64,000 bases of DNA from Amycolatopsis alkalitolerans (GCF_006152065.1 NZ_VDFW01000005.1:124001-188000); one strand, 5' to 3'; counted from the first letter of the stretch, positions 41,911-50,579 are shown. Program-made: numbers and translations. Notes: generated by a model from the sequence alone, not told the origin.

Positions 41911-41924
41911 CTGACTTTAGTCAG
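41911..41924. promoter_or_regulatory. Operator of the MarR-GNAT gene
   Basis: CTGACTTTAGTCAG is a perfect dyad (CTGACT, two bases, AGTCAG) lying 4 bp before the marR-gnat start. It is of the size bound by MarR dimers. Confidence 0.7.
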
Positions 41925-42026
41925 AGAATTGGTCCCAAATCCAGTCACGCCCCGTCGTGGGCGGGTTCGCTGCCGCTCGCCAGCGACGAGGTGGACCCGG
42001 AGGCCATATCCTGCGGTCAGGCTGTG

Positions 42027-42038
42027 GTGGCCGGCCAC
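42027..42038. promoter_or_regulatory. Palindrome upstream of the 3-hydroxybutyrate operon
   Basis: GTGGCCGGCCAC is a 12-bp perfect palindrome 38 bp before the dehydrogenase start. It may be the site of the PucR-type regulator of this operon or of another factor. GC-rich palindromes occur by chance in this genome, so confidence is low. Confidence 0.35.
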
Positions 42039-42076
42039 ATGGTCCCAGCGCGAACCGCCGCTTACCGTCGGTCGCT

Positions 42077-42835
42077 ATGAGTTCCTCCGAAAGCCGGCTC
42101 GACGGGCGGATCGCCCTGGTCACCGGCGCCGGCGGCGGGATCGGCCGTGCGTGCGTGCGCGCGCTCGCCGCCACCGGCGCGAAGGTGCACGCCGTGGACA
42201 TCGACGGCGCGGCCGTGGAAAGCGTCGCCGCCGAGTACGGCGGCTGGGCGCATACGACCGACCTCGCCGACCCGGACGCGGTGGACGCGCTGCCCGCCGA
42301 GATCGACATCCTCGTGAACAACGCGGGCTTCCAGCATGTCGCGCCGCTGCCCGAGTTCCCGCCCGAGGTCTTCACTCGCGTGCAGCAGGTCATGGTTACC
42401 GCACCGTTCCTGCTCATCCGCAAGGTCCTGCCGCATATGTACGAGCGCGGCCACGGGCGGATCGTCAACGTCTCCAGCGTGCACGGCCTGCGCGCGAGCC
42501 CGTTCAAATCCGCTTACGTGGCGGCGAAGCACGCGCTCGAAGGACTGTCCAAAGTGGCCGCGCTGGAGGGCGCCGCGCACGGGGTGACCAGCAACTGCGT
42601 CAATCCCGGCTACGTCGACACCCCGCTGGTCCGCGACCAGATCCGTGACCAGGCCGCCGTGCACGGGCTGCCCGAGTCCGAAGTGGTCGGTCAGGTGCTG
42701 CTGCAGCGCGCGGCGATCAAGCGCCTGATCGGCCCGGACGAGGTCGCCGATGTCGTCCGGTGGCTCGCCGGGGACCACGCGCGCCATGTCACCGGCGTGT
42801 CCCTGCCCCTCGACGGCGGCTGGACCGCCGCCTGA
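42077..42835 (+). CDS. 3-hydroxybutyrate dehydrogenase (SDR family)
   Basis: 252 residues. Short-chain dehydrogenase marks are VTGAGGGIGRACVRAL, DILVNNAGFQHVAPLPEF, the catalytic Ser in VNVSSVHGLRAS and the YVAAK pair, followed by NCVNPGYVDTPLV. NNAGFQHVAP and SSVHGLRASPFKSAYVAAKH are typical of bacterial D-3-hydroxybutyrate dehydrogenases, which make acetoacetate with NAD. The ATG at 42077 is chosen because SDR homology starts right after it. It is first in an operon with the MHS transporter and regulator. Confidence 0.9.
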   Translation: MSSSESRLDGRIALVTGAGGGIGRACVRALAATGAKVHAVDIDGAAVESVAAEYGGWAHTTDLADPDAVDALPAEIDILVNNAGFQHVAPLPEFPPEVFTRVQQVMVTAPFLLIRKVLPHMYERGHGRIVNVSSVHGLRASPFKSAYVAAKHALEGLSKVAALEGAAHGVTSNCVNPGYVDTPLVRDQIRDQAAVHGLPESEVVGQVLLQRAAIKRLIGPDEVADVVRWLAGDHARHVTGVSLPLDGGWTAA

Positions 42836-42865
42836 AAACCCCTGCGACACAAAGGAGTGTTGATC

Positions 42866-44185
42866 TTGTCCAGTCCCCACGCGCGGCGGCCGATCGCGAA
42901 GGTCGTCGCCGCGAGCCTCATCGGCACCACCATCGAGTGGTATGACTTCTTCCTCTACGGGTCCGCCGCAGCACTCGTGTTCAACAAACTGTTCTTCCCC
43001 GGCGAGGACCCGCTGACCGGAACCCTGCTTTCCTTTGCTACGTATGCGATCGGCTTCCTCGCCCGGCCCCTGGGCGGGCTGGTGTTCGGGCACTTCGGCG
43101 ACAAGGTCGGCCGCAAGAAGCTGCTCGTGCTCAGCCTGCTGCTGATGGGCGGCTCGACCGTGGCGATGGGTTTCCTGCCGACCTACGCCACGGTCGGCGC
43201 GGCGGCACCGGTGCTGCTCACCCTGCTGCGGCTGATCCAGGGCTTCGCGCTCGGCGGCGAATGGGGCGGCGCGGTGCTCATCGTGTCCGAGCACGGCGAC
43301 GACCGGCGGCGCGGGTTCTGGGCTTCCTGGCCCCAGTGCGGCGCGCCGGGCGGGAACCTGCTGGCCACCGCGGTGCTCGCGATCCTGGCGGCCGTGCAGT
43401 CCGACGCCGCCTTCGCGTCGTGGGGCTGGCGCATCCCGTTCCTGCTGTCGGGGGTGCTGGTGATCATCGGGCTGTGGATCCGGCTGACGGTCACCGAGTC
43501 GCCGGTCTTCCTCGCCGCGCAGAAGAAGGCGGAGAACCGCGAGCACGTCCCGGTGCTCGAGGTGTTCCGCGACAACTGGCGGCAGGTGCTGGTCACGATC
43601 GGCGCCCGGATGGCGGAGAACGTGTCCTACTACGTCGTCACCGCGTTCATCCTGGTCTACGTGACCACGGGGCTCGGGCTGAGCAAGTCCACCGGGCTCA
43701 ACGCGGTGCTCATCGCCTCGGCCGTGCATTTCGTGACGATCCCGATGTGGGGCGCCCTGTCCGACCGGATCGGCCGCAAACCGGTGTACTTGCTCGGCGC
43801 GGTCGGCATGGCGGGCTGGGCCTTCGGGTTCTTCGCCCTGCTGAACACGCGGTCGCCCGCCCTGATCGTGCTTTCGGTGACGATCGGTCTGGTCCTGCAC
43901 GGGGCGATGTACGCCCCGCAGGCCGCCTTCTTCGCCGAGCAGTTCAGGACACGTGTCCGCTATACCGGACTCTCCGTGGGAGGACAGCTGTCCTCCATAG
44001 CGGCCGGCGCGATCGCGCCCATCGTCGCGGTGGCGCTGTTCAAGGGCACCGGCGGCACGGTGGCGGTCTCGCTGTACGTGGTCGCGATGTGCGTGCTGAC
44101 GGTGATCGCGGTGGTCAGTGCCAGGGAGACCACCCGGACGTCACTCCACGACGACGCGGCCGCCGAGGCACTGGTGCGAAACTAG
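42866..44185 (+). CDS. MFS metabolite:H+ symporter (MHS family), probable 3-hydroxybutyrate importer
   Basis: 439 residues with twelve membrane helices expected. GTTIEWYDFFLYGSAAALVF in helix 1, FGHFGDKVGRKKLLV in the loop after helix 2 and LRLIQGFALGGEWGGAVLIV are MHS-family marks (relatives carry citrate, proline, shikimate and ketoglutarate). AAAGGAG at 42851-42857 is 8 bp before the TTG at 42866, which is therefore the likely start. The GTG at 42857 is part of the ribosome binding site. The position after the dehydrogenase suggests 3-hydroxybutyrate or acetoacetate uptake. Confidence 0.86.
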   Translation: MSSPHARRPIAKVVAASLIGTTIEWYDFFLYGSAAALVFNKLFFPGEDPLTGTLLSFATYAIGFLARPLGGLVFGHFGDKVGRKKLLVLSLLLMGGSTVAMGFLPTYATVGAAAPVLLTLLRLIQGFALGGEWGGAVLIVSEHGDDRRRGFWASWPQCGAPGGNLLATAVLAILAAVQSDAAFASWGWRIPFLLSGVLVIIGLWIRLTVTESPVFLAAQKKAENREHVPVLEVFRDNWRQVLVTIGARMAENVSYYVVTAFILVYVTTGLGLSKSTGLNAVLIASAVHFVTIPMWGALSDRIGRKPVYLLGAVGMAGWAFGFFALLNTRSPALIVLSVTIGLVLHGAMYAPQAAFFAEQFRTRVRYTGLSVGGQLSSIAAGAIAPIVAVALFKGTGGTVAVSLYVVAMCVLTVIAVVSARETTRTSLHDDAAAEALVRN

Positions 44186-44189
44186 GCGC

Positions 44190-45983
44190 GTGGATGACGC
44201 ACTGCGGCTGCTCGACCTGCTGGCCGGCGGTGCCAGCGGCGAGCAGCTTGCCGAGGCCGGGGCCGCGAACCCCGACCTCGGCAAGGCCACCGAACTGGCG
44301 CTGCGGATCTCCGCGACGCTGAGCGCGCACCGCCGCCGGGAGGCCGAGCTGACCGCGCTGTTCGACACGGCCAGCGACCTCGCGCGGCTGCACGATCCGG
44401 ACGCGGTGCTGCGCTCGATCGTGCGCCGCGCCCGGACCCTGCTCGGCGCGGACGTGTCGTACCTGAGCATGAACGACGAGGCCGCCGGGCGGACCTACAT
44501 GCGGGTTACCGACGGCTGCGTTTCGCAGCTGTTCAAGGAAGTCGTGCTCGGGATGGGCGAGGGGATCGGCGGTCTGGTCGCGCAGACCGCCCGTCCCTAC
44601 GCGAGCCCGGACTACTTCCGCGACCACCGCTTCCGCCATACGAAACCGATCGACGACGCGGTGCGCGACGAAGGGCTGGCCGCGATCCTCGGCGTGCCCC
44701 TGTCGCTGGGCGGCGGCGAGGTCATCGGCGTGCTGTACGCCTCGGACCGGACCGCGCGCGAGTTCACCCCCGACGAGGTCGCGCTCCTGTCCTCTCTGGC
44801 GGACCACGCGGCCATCGCACTGGACAACGCTCGCCTGCTCGACGAGATCAGCTCACACAGCGCCGCCATGCACCGCGCGGAAGAGGCGCACGACCTGCTG
44901 ATGGACCTGGTGCTGCGCGGTGGTGACGCCCCGGATGTCGCCGCGGCGGTGGCGGATGTCCTGCACGGCGCGATCGGCCTGTTCGACACGGACTCCGTCG
45001 AACTCGCCCGCGCGGGCGCTCCGGTTCCCGCGCCACCGGCCGACGCGGTCTCGGCTTCGCGCTCGACCGGACGGTCCGTGGCCCGCGAAGGCATGTGGGT
45101 GTGCGCGGTTCAGGCGGGCCCGGAACCACTCGGCAGCATCGTGCTCGCGGGACGGCCCGAGTTGCACGACGCGGACCGGCGCCTGTTCGAACGGGCCGCG
45201 GTCGTCACGGCGCTCCTGCTGATGCTGCGGCGTTCGGTCGCGAAGGCCGAGGACGAGGTGCGCGGCGAGCTGCTGACGGATCTGCTGACCGCACCCGAGC
45301 GGAACCCCGGCGCGTTGCTGGTGCGCGCTTCGAGGCTGGGCGTCGATCTCAACGAGCCGCACGTCGTGCTGGTCGCACATACGGAAACGGTGTCGCGCGG
45401 CCGGCTCGCGATGGCCGCCTCCCGGCACGCCGCACTCGCCGGGAGCCACGCCGACGAGGTCGTGCTGCTCGCGCCTTCGGACGACCCGGCGGCGCTGGCC
45501 GCACGGCTCGCGGCCGAGCTGCGGTCCGTTGTGGACGGTCCGGTGACGGTGGGCGGTGCCGGTCCGGCCCGCGGGCCGCAGGCGATCGCGGATGCCCACG
45601 GGGAAGCGGTGCGCTGCCTGCGTGCCCTGCTCGCGCTCGGCCGTGTCGGCGAGGGCGCTTCCGCCGACGGGCTCGGGTTCCTCGGCGTGCTCCTCGGCGA
45701 CCGCGCGGACCTCGACGGTTTCGTGCGGCGCGCGCTCGGCCCGGTCCTGGACTACGACGCGCGGCGCGGGACGGAACTGGTGCGCACGCTCGACGCGTAC
45801 TTCGCCGCCGGCGCGCAGCTCAACAAGGCCAAGGAAGCGCTGCATGTCCACGTGAACACCGTCGTGCAACGGCTCGAGAGAGTGGCGTCGCTGCTCGGGG
45901 AGGACTGGCAGTCTCCTCCCCGAGCCTTGGAGATCCAGCTGGCACTGCGGGTGCACCGGCTAGAGGGCGCAGGTGGCCGCTAG
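44190..45983 (+). CDS. GAF-domain PucR/CdaR-family regulator
   Basis: 598 residues from GTG. A GAF domain covers about 55 to 220 (ELTALFDTASDLARLHDPDA, LAAILGVPLSLGGGEVIGVL, EVALLSSLADHAAIALDNA). A middle GGDEF-like/CdaR region (VLVAHTETVSRGRL) follows, and the C-terminal PucR helix-turn-helix is at about 545 to 595 (LVRTLDAYFAAGAQLNKAKEAL, VHVNTVVQRLERV). It starts 4 bp after the transporter gene. The probable role is to activate the PHB/3-hydroxybutyrate genes on both sides. Its 3' end overlaps the convergent hydrolase by 24 bp. Confidence 0.86.
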   Translation: MDDALRLLDLLAGGASGEQLAEAGAANPDLGKATELALRISATLSAHRRREAELTALFDTASDLARLHDPDAVLRSIVRRARTLLGADVSYLSMNDEAAGRTYMRVTDGCVSQLFKEVVLGMGEGIGGLVAQTARPYASPDYFRDHRFRHTKPIDDAVRDEGLAAILGVPLSLGGGEVIGVLYASDRTAREFTPDEVALLSSLADHAAIALDNARLLDEISSHSAAMHRAEEAHDLLMDLVLRGGDAPDVAAAVADVLHGAIGLFDTDSVELARAGAPVPAPPADAVSASRSTGRSVAREGMWVCAVQAGPEPLGSIVLAGRPELHDADRRLFERAAVVTALLLMLRRSVAKAEDEVRGELLTDLLTAPERNPGALLVRASRLGVDLNEPHVVLVAHTETVSRGRLAMAASRHAALAGSHADEVVLLAPSDDPAALAARLAAELRSVVDGPVTVGGAGPARGPQAIADAHGEAVRCLRALLALGRVGEGASADGLGFLGVLLGDRADLDGFVRRALGPVLDYDARRGTELVRTLDAYFAAGAQLNKAKEALHVHVNTVVQRLERVASLLGEDWQSPPRALEIQLALRVHRLEGAGGR

Positions 45984-47180
45984 GTCGACACCCGCCGGCC
46001 GCGGGATCGTCGCCGACTGCGGTGGCTGGTTGCCGTCGAGCCATCCGGCCAGCGCGTCGAACGCCGTCCGGAAACACGGCGCGATCGGCCGCAACCGGTC
46101 GGGATACGTGTCATACAGGGAATCGATGTGGTTGCCGTCCACGATGCGGTAGTAGCGATGCAGCGGCCCCCGGCCGGCTGCGCTGATCATCCCGTCGTAC
46201 ACGTCCGAGTCGCGGCTGATCGGCAGGAGTGAGTCGAGCGTGCCCTGCAAGGTGATCAGCGGTTTGCCGATCCGCCCGGTGAGCGCGATCCGCTGCACCG
46301 CGCGGTGCACGGACGCGGGCCGGGAGGCGTAGTCGTAGTCGGCGGGCGCGCCGTCGTAGCCGGGGTCGAGTTCGGCGCTGTAGATGCGCTGCGTCAGCTC
46401 CCAGTAGACCTGCCGGTGGTACGGCCACAGGAAGGCGGACTCGGGCGCGAACCCGGCCTCCACGGCGGAGCCGCGCAGCGCGGGTGGCAGGAAGGCCAGC
46501 AGGTTGTCCCGCTGTGTCCACAATGTACCTTCCCAGTCCACCCCGCCGTCGTAGAGCCAGGGGCGGTTCTCCAGTTGCCAGCGCACGAGGTAGCCGCCGT
46601 TCGACAGCCCCGCCGCCAGGGTGCGCGAGGGCGGGCGCCCGTAGTAGCGCGCGGCCGTGGCCTTCGCGGCGATCGTCAGCTGGGTCAGGCGGAAGTTCCA
46701 CTCGGCGATCGCGTCGCCCGGTCGCACGCCGTCGGCGTAGAACTCCGTGCCGGTGTTCCCCTTGTCCGTCGCGGCGAACGCGTAGCCCTGCGCGAGCACC
46801 TGATCGCCGATCGCGCGGTCGTTCGCGTACTGCCTCCGGTTGCCCGGCGAGCCGCTGACCACCAGCCCGCCGTTCCAGTCCCGCGGGAGCCGCAGCACGA
46901 ACTGGGCGTCGTGGTTCCAGCCGTGGTTGGTGTTCGTGGTGGAGGTGTCGGGGAAGTACCCGTCGATCTGGACCCCGGGCACCGGCCCCGGCACGGGCAG
47001 CCCGGCGGAGGTGAGCCCCGCCCAGTCCGCCGGCACCGTGTGCCCGCCCGCGGTGGTCAGATCGGCCACGCACGCCGATTCGGTGTACGCGGCCCCGGGG
47101 ACCCGCACGTCACAACCCGGTGCCGCCGCCGTGACGGGCACCGCCATCGTCAGCACAGCGGCCATTACCAGTGCGAACAC
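45960..47180 (-). CDS. Secreted tannase/feruloyl-esterase-like hydrolase, possible 3HB-oligomer hydrolase
   Basis: 406 residues from GTG 47180, which has AAGGAGG 6 bp upstream. An upstream GTG at 47249 would add an ATRRLAVF segment resembling a Tat n-region, but it would need rare AGG AGG codons that look like the ribosome binding site. A hydrophobic signal sequence ends near PVTAAAP. LVVSGSPGNRRQYANDRAIG, the nucleophile in AAGLSNGGYLVRW, the Asp in QGTLDSLLPI and the His in VDGNHIDSL follow the tannase and 3HB-oligomer-hydrolase type of alpha/beta hydrolase. Neighbours favour ester cleavage of hydroxybutyrate oligomers. Aromatic esters remain possible. Confidence 0.75.
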   Translation of the reverse strand: MFALVMAAVLTMAVPVTAAAPGCDVRVPGAAYTESACVADLTTAGGHTVPADWAGLTSAGLPVPGPVPGVQIDGYFPDTSTTNTNHGWNHDAQFVLRLPRDWNGGLVVSGSPGNRRQYANDRAIGDQVLAQGYAFAATDKGNTGTEFYADGVRPGDAIAEWNFRLTQLTIAAKATAARYYGRPPSRTLAAGLSNGGYLVRWQLENRPWLYDGGVDWEGTLWTQRDNLLAFLPPALRGSAVEAGFAPESAFLWPYHRQVYWELTQRIYSAELDPGYDGAPADYDYASRPASVHRAVQRIALTGRIGKPLITLQGTLDSLLPISRDSDVYDGMISAAGRGPLHRYYRIVDGNHIDSLYDTYPDRLRPIAPCFRTAFDALAGWLDGNQPPQSATIPRPAGVDLAATCAL

Positions 47181-47346
47181 GGCCAACCTCCTTGTCGCCC
47201 CAAGGAAAGTTAGGCGACCGCCGCCGGGGCGGCCATAGGTCTGGTCCACACAAAGCCGGACCGGGATGTGGCGGCTCGCACCGTCGAACCGCCGTGAGAA
47301 CCGGTTCTACCCTCGGTACACACACGATCACAAGGAGGTGATCGGC

Positions 47347-48288
47347 TTGCGCCGGTTCCTGTTCCTGCTCCTGACGTGCGTTGCGGTGCTCGCGGCGGGT
47401 GTCGCGCCCGCTTCGGCCGCGACGATCGGCCAGGTCACCGGATTCGGCTCGAATCCCGGTGCCCTGCAGATGTTCGAGTACAAGCCGGACGGGCTCGCCG
47501 CCGGGCGCCCGGTCGTGGTCGCGCTGCATGGTTGTACCCAGAACGCGACCGGGTACGGCCAGGGCTCCGGCTGGGTGGAACTCGCCCAGCGCGCGGGGTT
47601 CACGCTCGTCCTGCCGCAACAGCAGCAGGCGAACAACATCAGCGGATGCTTCAACTGGTTCCAGGCGGGTGATATCACGCGGGGTCAGGGCGAAGTGGAG
47701 TCGATCGCGCAGATGACCCGGTGGGCCATCGCCGATTCCGGCGCCGACCCGGCGCGGGTGTACGTCACCGGGCTGTCGGCCGGCGGCGGGATGACCGCGG
47801 CCATGCTCGCCACCTACCCGGATCTGTTCGCCGGTGGCGGTGTCGTCGCCGGGCTGCCTTACGGGTGCGCGACGAGCGTTGCCGACGCGTACAGCTGCAT
47901 GTATCCGGGGAAGGATCTGACGCCCGCGCAGTGGGCGGCCAAGGTTCCCTCGTACTCGGGTCCGTGGCCGACGGTGAGCATCTGGCAGGGGAGCGCGGAC
48001 TACACGGTCGCGCCGGCGAACGAGCGTGAGCTGATGGAGCAGTGGACCGCGGTGCACGGCATCTCGACCACCCCGTCGGCGACGGACACCGTCGCGGGGT
48101 ATCCGCACGCCCAGTACCGCGACGCCTCGGGCCGGACGGTGGTCGAGACCTACACGATCACCGGTATGGGCCACGGGCAGCCGATCGACCCGGGCACCGG
48201 CCCCGGCCAATGCGGACAGGCAGGCGCCTACCTCCTCGACGTCAACCTGTGCGCCGCGGCCCAGATGACCAGCGCCTGGGCCCTCTGA
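47347..48288 (+). CDS. Secreted short-chain PHA (PHB) depolymerase, catalytic domain type 1
   Basis: 313 residues. The signal peptide RRFLFLLLTCVAVLAAGVAP is cut near ASA. VVVALHGCTQNATGYGQGSG is the oxyanion region. The nucleophile is in VYVTGLSAGGGMTAAMLATY, Asp in WQGSADYTVAP and His in ITGMGHGQPID. These are the marks of the LpqC/PHB-depolymerase esterase family. There is no substrate-binding or linker domain. AAGGAGG at 47332-47338 lies 8 bp before TTG 47347, which is chosen as start. It would release hydroxybutyrate oligomers outside the cell for the genes at 42077-47180. Confidence 0.87.
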   Translation: MRRFLFLLLTCVAVLAAGVAPASAATIGQVTGFGSNPGALQMFEYKPDGLAAGRPVVVALHGCTQNATGYGQGSGWVELAQRAGFTLVLPQQQQANNISGCFNWFQAGDITRGQGEVESIAQMTRWAIADSGADPARVYVTGLSAGGGMTAAMLATYPDLFAGGGVVAGLPYGCATSVADAYSCMYPGKDLTPAQWAAKVPSYSGPWPTVSIWQGSADYTVAPANERELMEQWTAVHGISTTPSATDTVAGYPHAQYRDASGRTVVETYTITGMGHGQPIDPGTGPGQCGQAGAYLLDVNLCAAAQMTSAWAL

Positions 48289-48341
48289 CCACCACCCGCC
48301 TCGCGCTCCTCACCCGGCCCACCTCGCCCACCCCGAAACCG

Positions 48342-48441
48342 AACTCACCCTCCGCGGGTGCCCAACTCGCGGCCCGAACGTCGAACTCCCCCGTGAGTTC
48401 GGCGTTCAGGACGGTGAGTTCGGCGTTCGGGGCGGTGGGTT
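48342..48441. repeat. 21-bp-period dyad repeat between convergent genes
   Basis: GTGAGTTCGGCGTTC units start at 48393 and 48414, with a GTGGGTT variant at 48435, a 21-bp step. Before them AACTCAC, AACTCGC and AACTCCC appear in reverse at 48342, 48364 and 48384. The whole is a dyad 54 bp after the depolymerase stop and touching the stop of the PPOX gene. It is the same design as the arrays at 17008 and 21483. Confidence 0.75.
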
Positions 48442-48850
48442 AGACGTTTCGGTTGTTGGGCACCTGCTCGAGGGGCGGGTGGTCCGGGTCCTCGATGCCG
48501 AAGCTGATGATCCGCTCCGGGTGGATGCGGATCACGGCGTCGTCGAGATGACCGTCGGGAACCGCGGTACCGGTGAGCGCCTCGGCGGTGCCACGGATCT
48601 CCAGGCAGCGCACCCGCATCGGCTCGAGTGACGGGCGGTCGTCGATCACGAACGCGACCTTGCTGTTCGCCGCGATATTGCGGAACTTGCGGCTGCGGCT
48701 CATGTTGTACCCGCGGATGTCGATGGCCTTCTCATCCGGGTTGTAGGTGAACCCGACCGGGCTCACCTGCAAGGTCCCGTTCGGCTGCTGGGTCGCGAGA
48801 CGCCCGAGGCCCTGGGCGGTCAGGTAGTCGATCTCGGCTTCGGTGAACAT
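48440..48850 (-). CDS. PPOX-class F420-dependent oxidoreductase
   Basis: 136 residues of the split-barrel flavin/deazaflavin fold: FTEAEIDYLTAQGLGRLATQ, LQVSPVGFTYNPDEKAID, MSRSRKFRNIAANSKVAFV and RCLEIRGTAEAL. This pattern is typical of the actinobacterial PPOX F420-binding subgroup. The ATG at 48850 is preferred over an in-frame start 21 bp upstream. Substrate unknown. Confidence 0.83.
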   Translation of the reverse strand: MFTEAEIDYLTAQGLGRLATQQPNGTLQVSPVGFTYNPDEKAIDIRGYNMSRSRKFRNIAANSKVAFVIDDRPSLEPMRVRCLEIRGTAEALTGTAVPDGHLDDAVIRIHPERIISFGIEDPDHPPLEQVPNNRNV

Positions 48851-48883
48851 GTGGCCAGGATGAAACCTCAAGTTAGGTAGAAG

Positions 48884-49252
48884 TCAAGTCCCGCGGACAT
48901 ACCGCCACTGCCCGTCCTCACGACAGAACACGCTGTTCTCGTGCATGGAGCCCGGCTTGCCGTCCTGACGGTAGTGGGCACGGAACTCGACCGTGCCCTC
49001 CTGGTGGAACGGGCCGCCGCCGGTGGTGGCGAGGGCGTCGAGTCTCCTCCACTGGACGGCCTCGTCCAGCTCCAGGACAGCCGGGCGCGTGCTGGAATGC
49101 CAGGTTTCGAGCAGGTACGCGCGGTCTCCCACCGCGAACGCGCTGAACCGGGACCGCATCAGTTGCTCCGCGGTCGCGGCCGTGCGCTCGGCACGGTGCA
49201 GCGGACCGCAACAGTTCCCGTACTTCTCGCCCGATCCACATGGGCAGCGCAT
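48884..49252 (-). CDS. YchJ family protein with SEC-C zinc motif
   Basis: 122 residues. The N-terminal SEC-C motif is MRCPCGSGEKYGNCCGPLHR (four metal-binding Cys), followed by LMRSRFSAFAVGDRAYLLET and FRAHYRQDGKPGSMHENSVF. The YchJ family is widespread and its function is not known. A GTG four codons earlier (49264) is an alternative start. Confidence 0.85.
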   Translation of the reverse strand: MRCPCGSGEKYGNCCGPLHRAERTAATAEQLMRSRFSAFAVGDRAYLLETWHSSTRPAVLELDEAVQWRRLDALATTGGGPFHQEGTVEFRAHYRQDGKPGSMHENSVFCREDGQWRYVRGT

Positions 49253-49319
49253 CTCGTCGGCCACGTGGCGGATTCTATTGTGGTGCGCCTCGGCCGGCCT
49301 TCGCGTTACGGTGCCGGGC

Positions 49320-49829
49320 ATGGCGCCTCCCCGTGTCCGGCCCGGATACACCGCCGGCGAGCGAGACCAGCTACTCGGCTGGCTCGACCTGCAGCGTTCG
49401 ATCGTGCGCTGGAAATGCGAAGGCCTCGCGGAGGATGACACGCATCGGGCCGTGCTGCCCTCGTCGCCGAACCTGTCGATGGCCGGCCTGGTCTCACATC
49501 TGCGCTGGACCGAGCACCTGTGGTTCGAAGTGCTCTTCCTGGGCCGCCGCGCCGAGGGCCCGCAGTTCGAAGAGTCCGACGACGCGGACATGCGTGTCGA
49601 GGGCGTTCCGCTGGCGCGACTGCTGGCCGAGTACGATCGGCAGTGCGCCGTCTCGGACGAGATCATCGCCGCGCATTCGCTCGACGAGACCGGCAAGCAC
49701 CCCGACTTTCCCAGCGCGGCGGCGAGCCTGCGCTGGATGCTGCTCCACATGATCGAGGAGACCGCCCGGCACGCGGGCCACGCGGACGCGATACGCGAAC
49801 TGCTAGACGGCCGGACAGGGTATTACTGA
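49320..49829 (+). CDS. DinB-family (DUF664) protein, probable mycothiol-dependent enzyme
   Basis: 169 residues of the four-helix DinB/YfiT fold: LLGWLDLQRSIVRWKCEGL, SMAGLVSHLRWTEHLWFEVL and LRWMLLHMIEETARHAGHAD. The three metal-site histidines are at HLRWTEH and TARHAGHAD. Actinobacterial members use mycothiol as co-substrate or act in thiol transfer. The convergent-side neighbour starts 3 bp after its stop, so it is probably co-transcribed with the hydrolase downstream. Confidence 0.87.
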   Translation: MAPPRVRPGYTAGERDQLLGWLDLQRSIVRWKCEGLAEDDTHRAVLPSSPNLSMAGLVSHLRWTEHLWFEVLFLGRRAEGPQFEESDDADMRVEGVPLARLLAEYDRQCAVSDEIIAAHSLDETGKHPDFPSAAASLRWMLLHMIEETARHAGHADAIRELLDGRTGYY

Positions 49830-49832
49830 CAT

Positions 49833-50564
49833 GTGACGGATCGATCGATTCTGAGCCGCCCCGGCCCGGAGCCGGACCAGATGCCGCGGTACGGGCCGCA
49901 TCCTGACCAGGTCGCCGACCGGTGGCTGGCCCCGGAAACCGGGCGGCCACTCGTCTTCCTGATTCACGGCGGCTTCTGGCGGCCCAGATACGACCGCACC
50001 CACACGCGCCTGATGGCCGCCGCGCTGCGCGAGCGGGGCTGGCCGGTCGTGTCGGCGGAGTATCGGCGCGAGCCGGGCAACCCGGACGTGTCCACCAGCG
50101 ACATCCGCCAAGCACTGGACGCCCTGCGCGGCGAGGAGCCCGGGATCGTCCTCGCCGGGCACTCGGCGGGCGGGCACCTCGCCCTTTTGGCCGCTTCGAC
50201 GTGCCCACCGCCGGACCTGCTCGGCACCGTCGCGCTGGCGCCCGTCGCCGATCTCGTGGCGGCGGCCGAAGCGAACCTCGGCAATGGCGCGGTCGCGGAG
50301 TTCCTCGGCGGCGCGCCCCGCGCAGACCTTGACCCGGTCCGCCTGCCGGACCCGGTGGGCGCCACCATCCTCGTGCACGGCACCGAGGACACCAGTGTCC
50401 CGCCGGCGCAGAGCCGGTCCTATGTGGACGCTCACCCCGCCGCGGACCTCGCGCTGCTGCCGGATATGGCGCATTTCGAGCTCATCGACCCAGACAGCGC
50501 CGCGTGGCCGGACGTGCTCGCGGCGCTCACCCGTGCCGGAACGCCGGCGCCGCGCCCGGACTGA
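49833..50564 (+). CDS. Alpha/beta hydrolase, kynurenine-formamidase-like
   Basis: 243 residues starting at GTG. LVFLIHGGFWRPRYDRTH is the oxyanion motif (HGGFW is frequent in kynurenine formamidases), the nucleophile is in VLAGHSAGGHLALLAA, Asp in HGTEDTSVPPAQSR and His in MAHFELIDP. No other kynurenine gene is nearby, so other esters or amides are possible. Confidence 0.82.
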   Translation: MTDRSILSRPGPEPDQMPRYGPHPDQVADRWLAPETGRPLVFLIHGGFWRPRYDRTHTRLMAAALRERGWPVVSAEYRREPGNPDVSTSDIRQALDALRGEEPGIVLAGHSAGGHLALLAASTCPPPDLLGTVALAPVADLVAAAEANLGNGAVAEFLGGAPRADLDPVRLPDPVGATILVHGTEDTSVPPAQSRSYVDAHPAADLALLPDMAHFELIDPDSAAWPDVLAALTRAGTPAPRPD

Positions 50565-50579
50565 GCAACCCGACCGCGA

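Noticed and set aside
42027-42038. GTGGCCGGCCAC as a firm operator
   Set aside because: GC-only palindromes of this size are expected by chance in such DNA; kept only as a low-confidence feature.
42062-43900. 612-codon minus-strand open frame opposite the 3-hydroxybutyrate dehydrogenase and MHS transporter
   Set aside because: Translation is Gln/Arg/His-rich without recognisable motifs, while the plus strand encodes two clear families.
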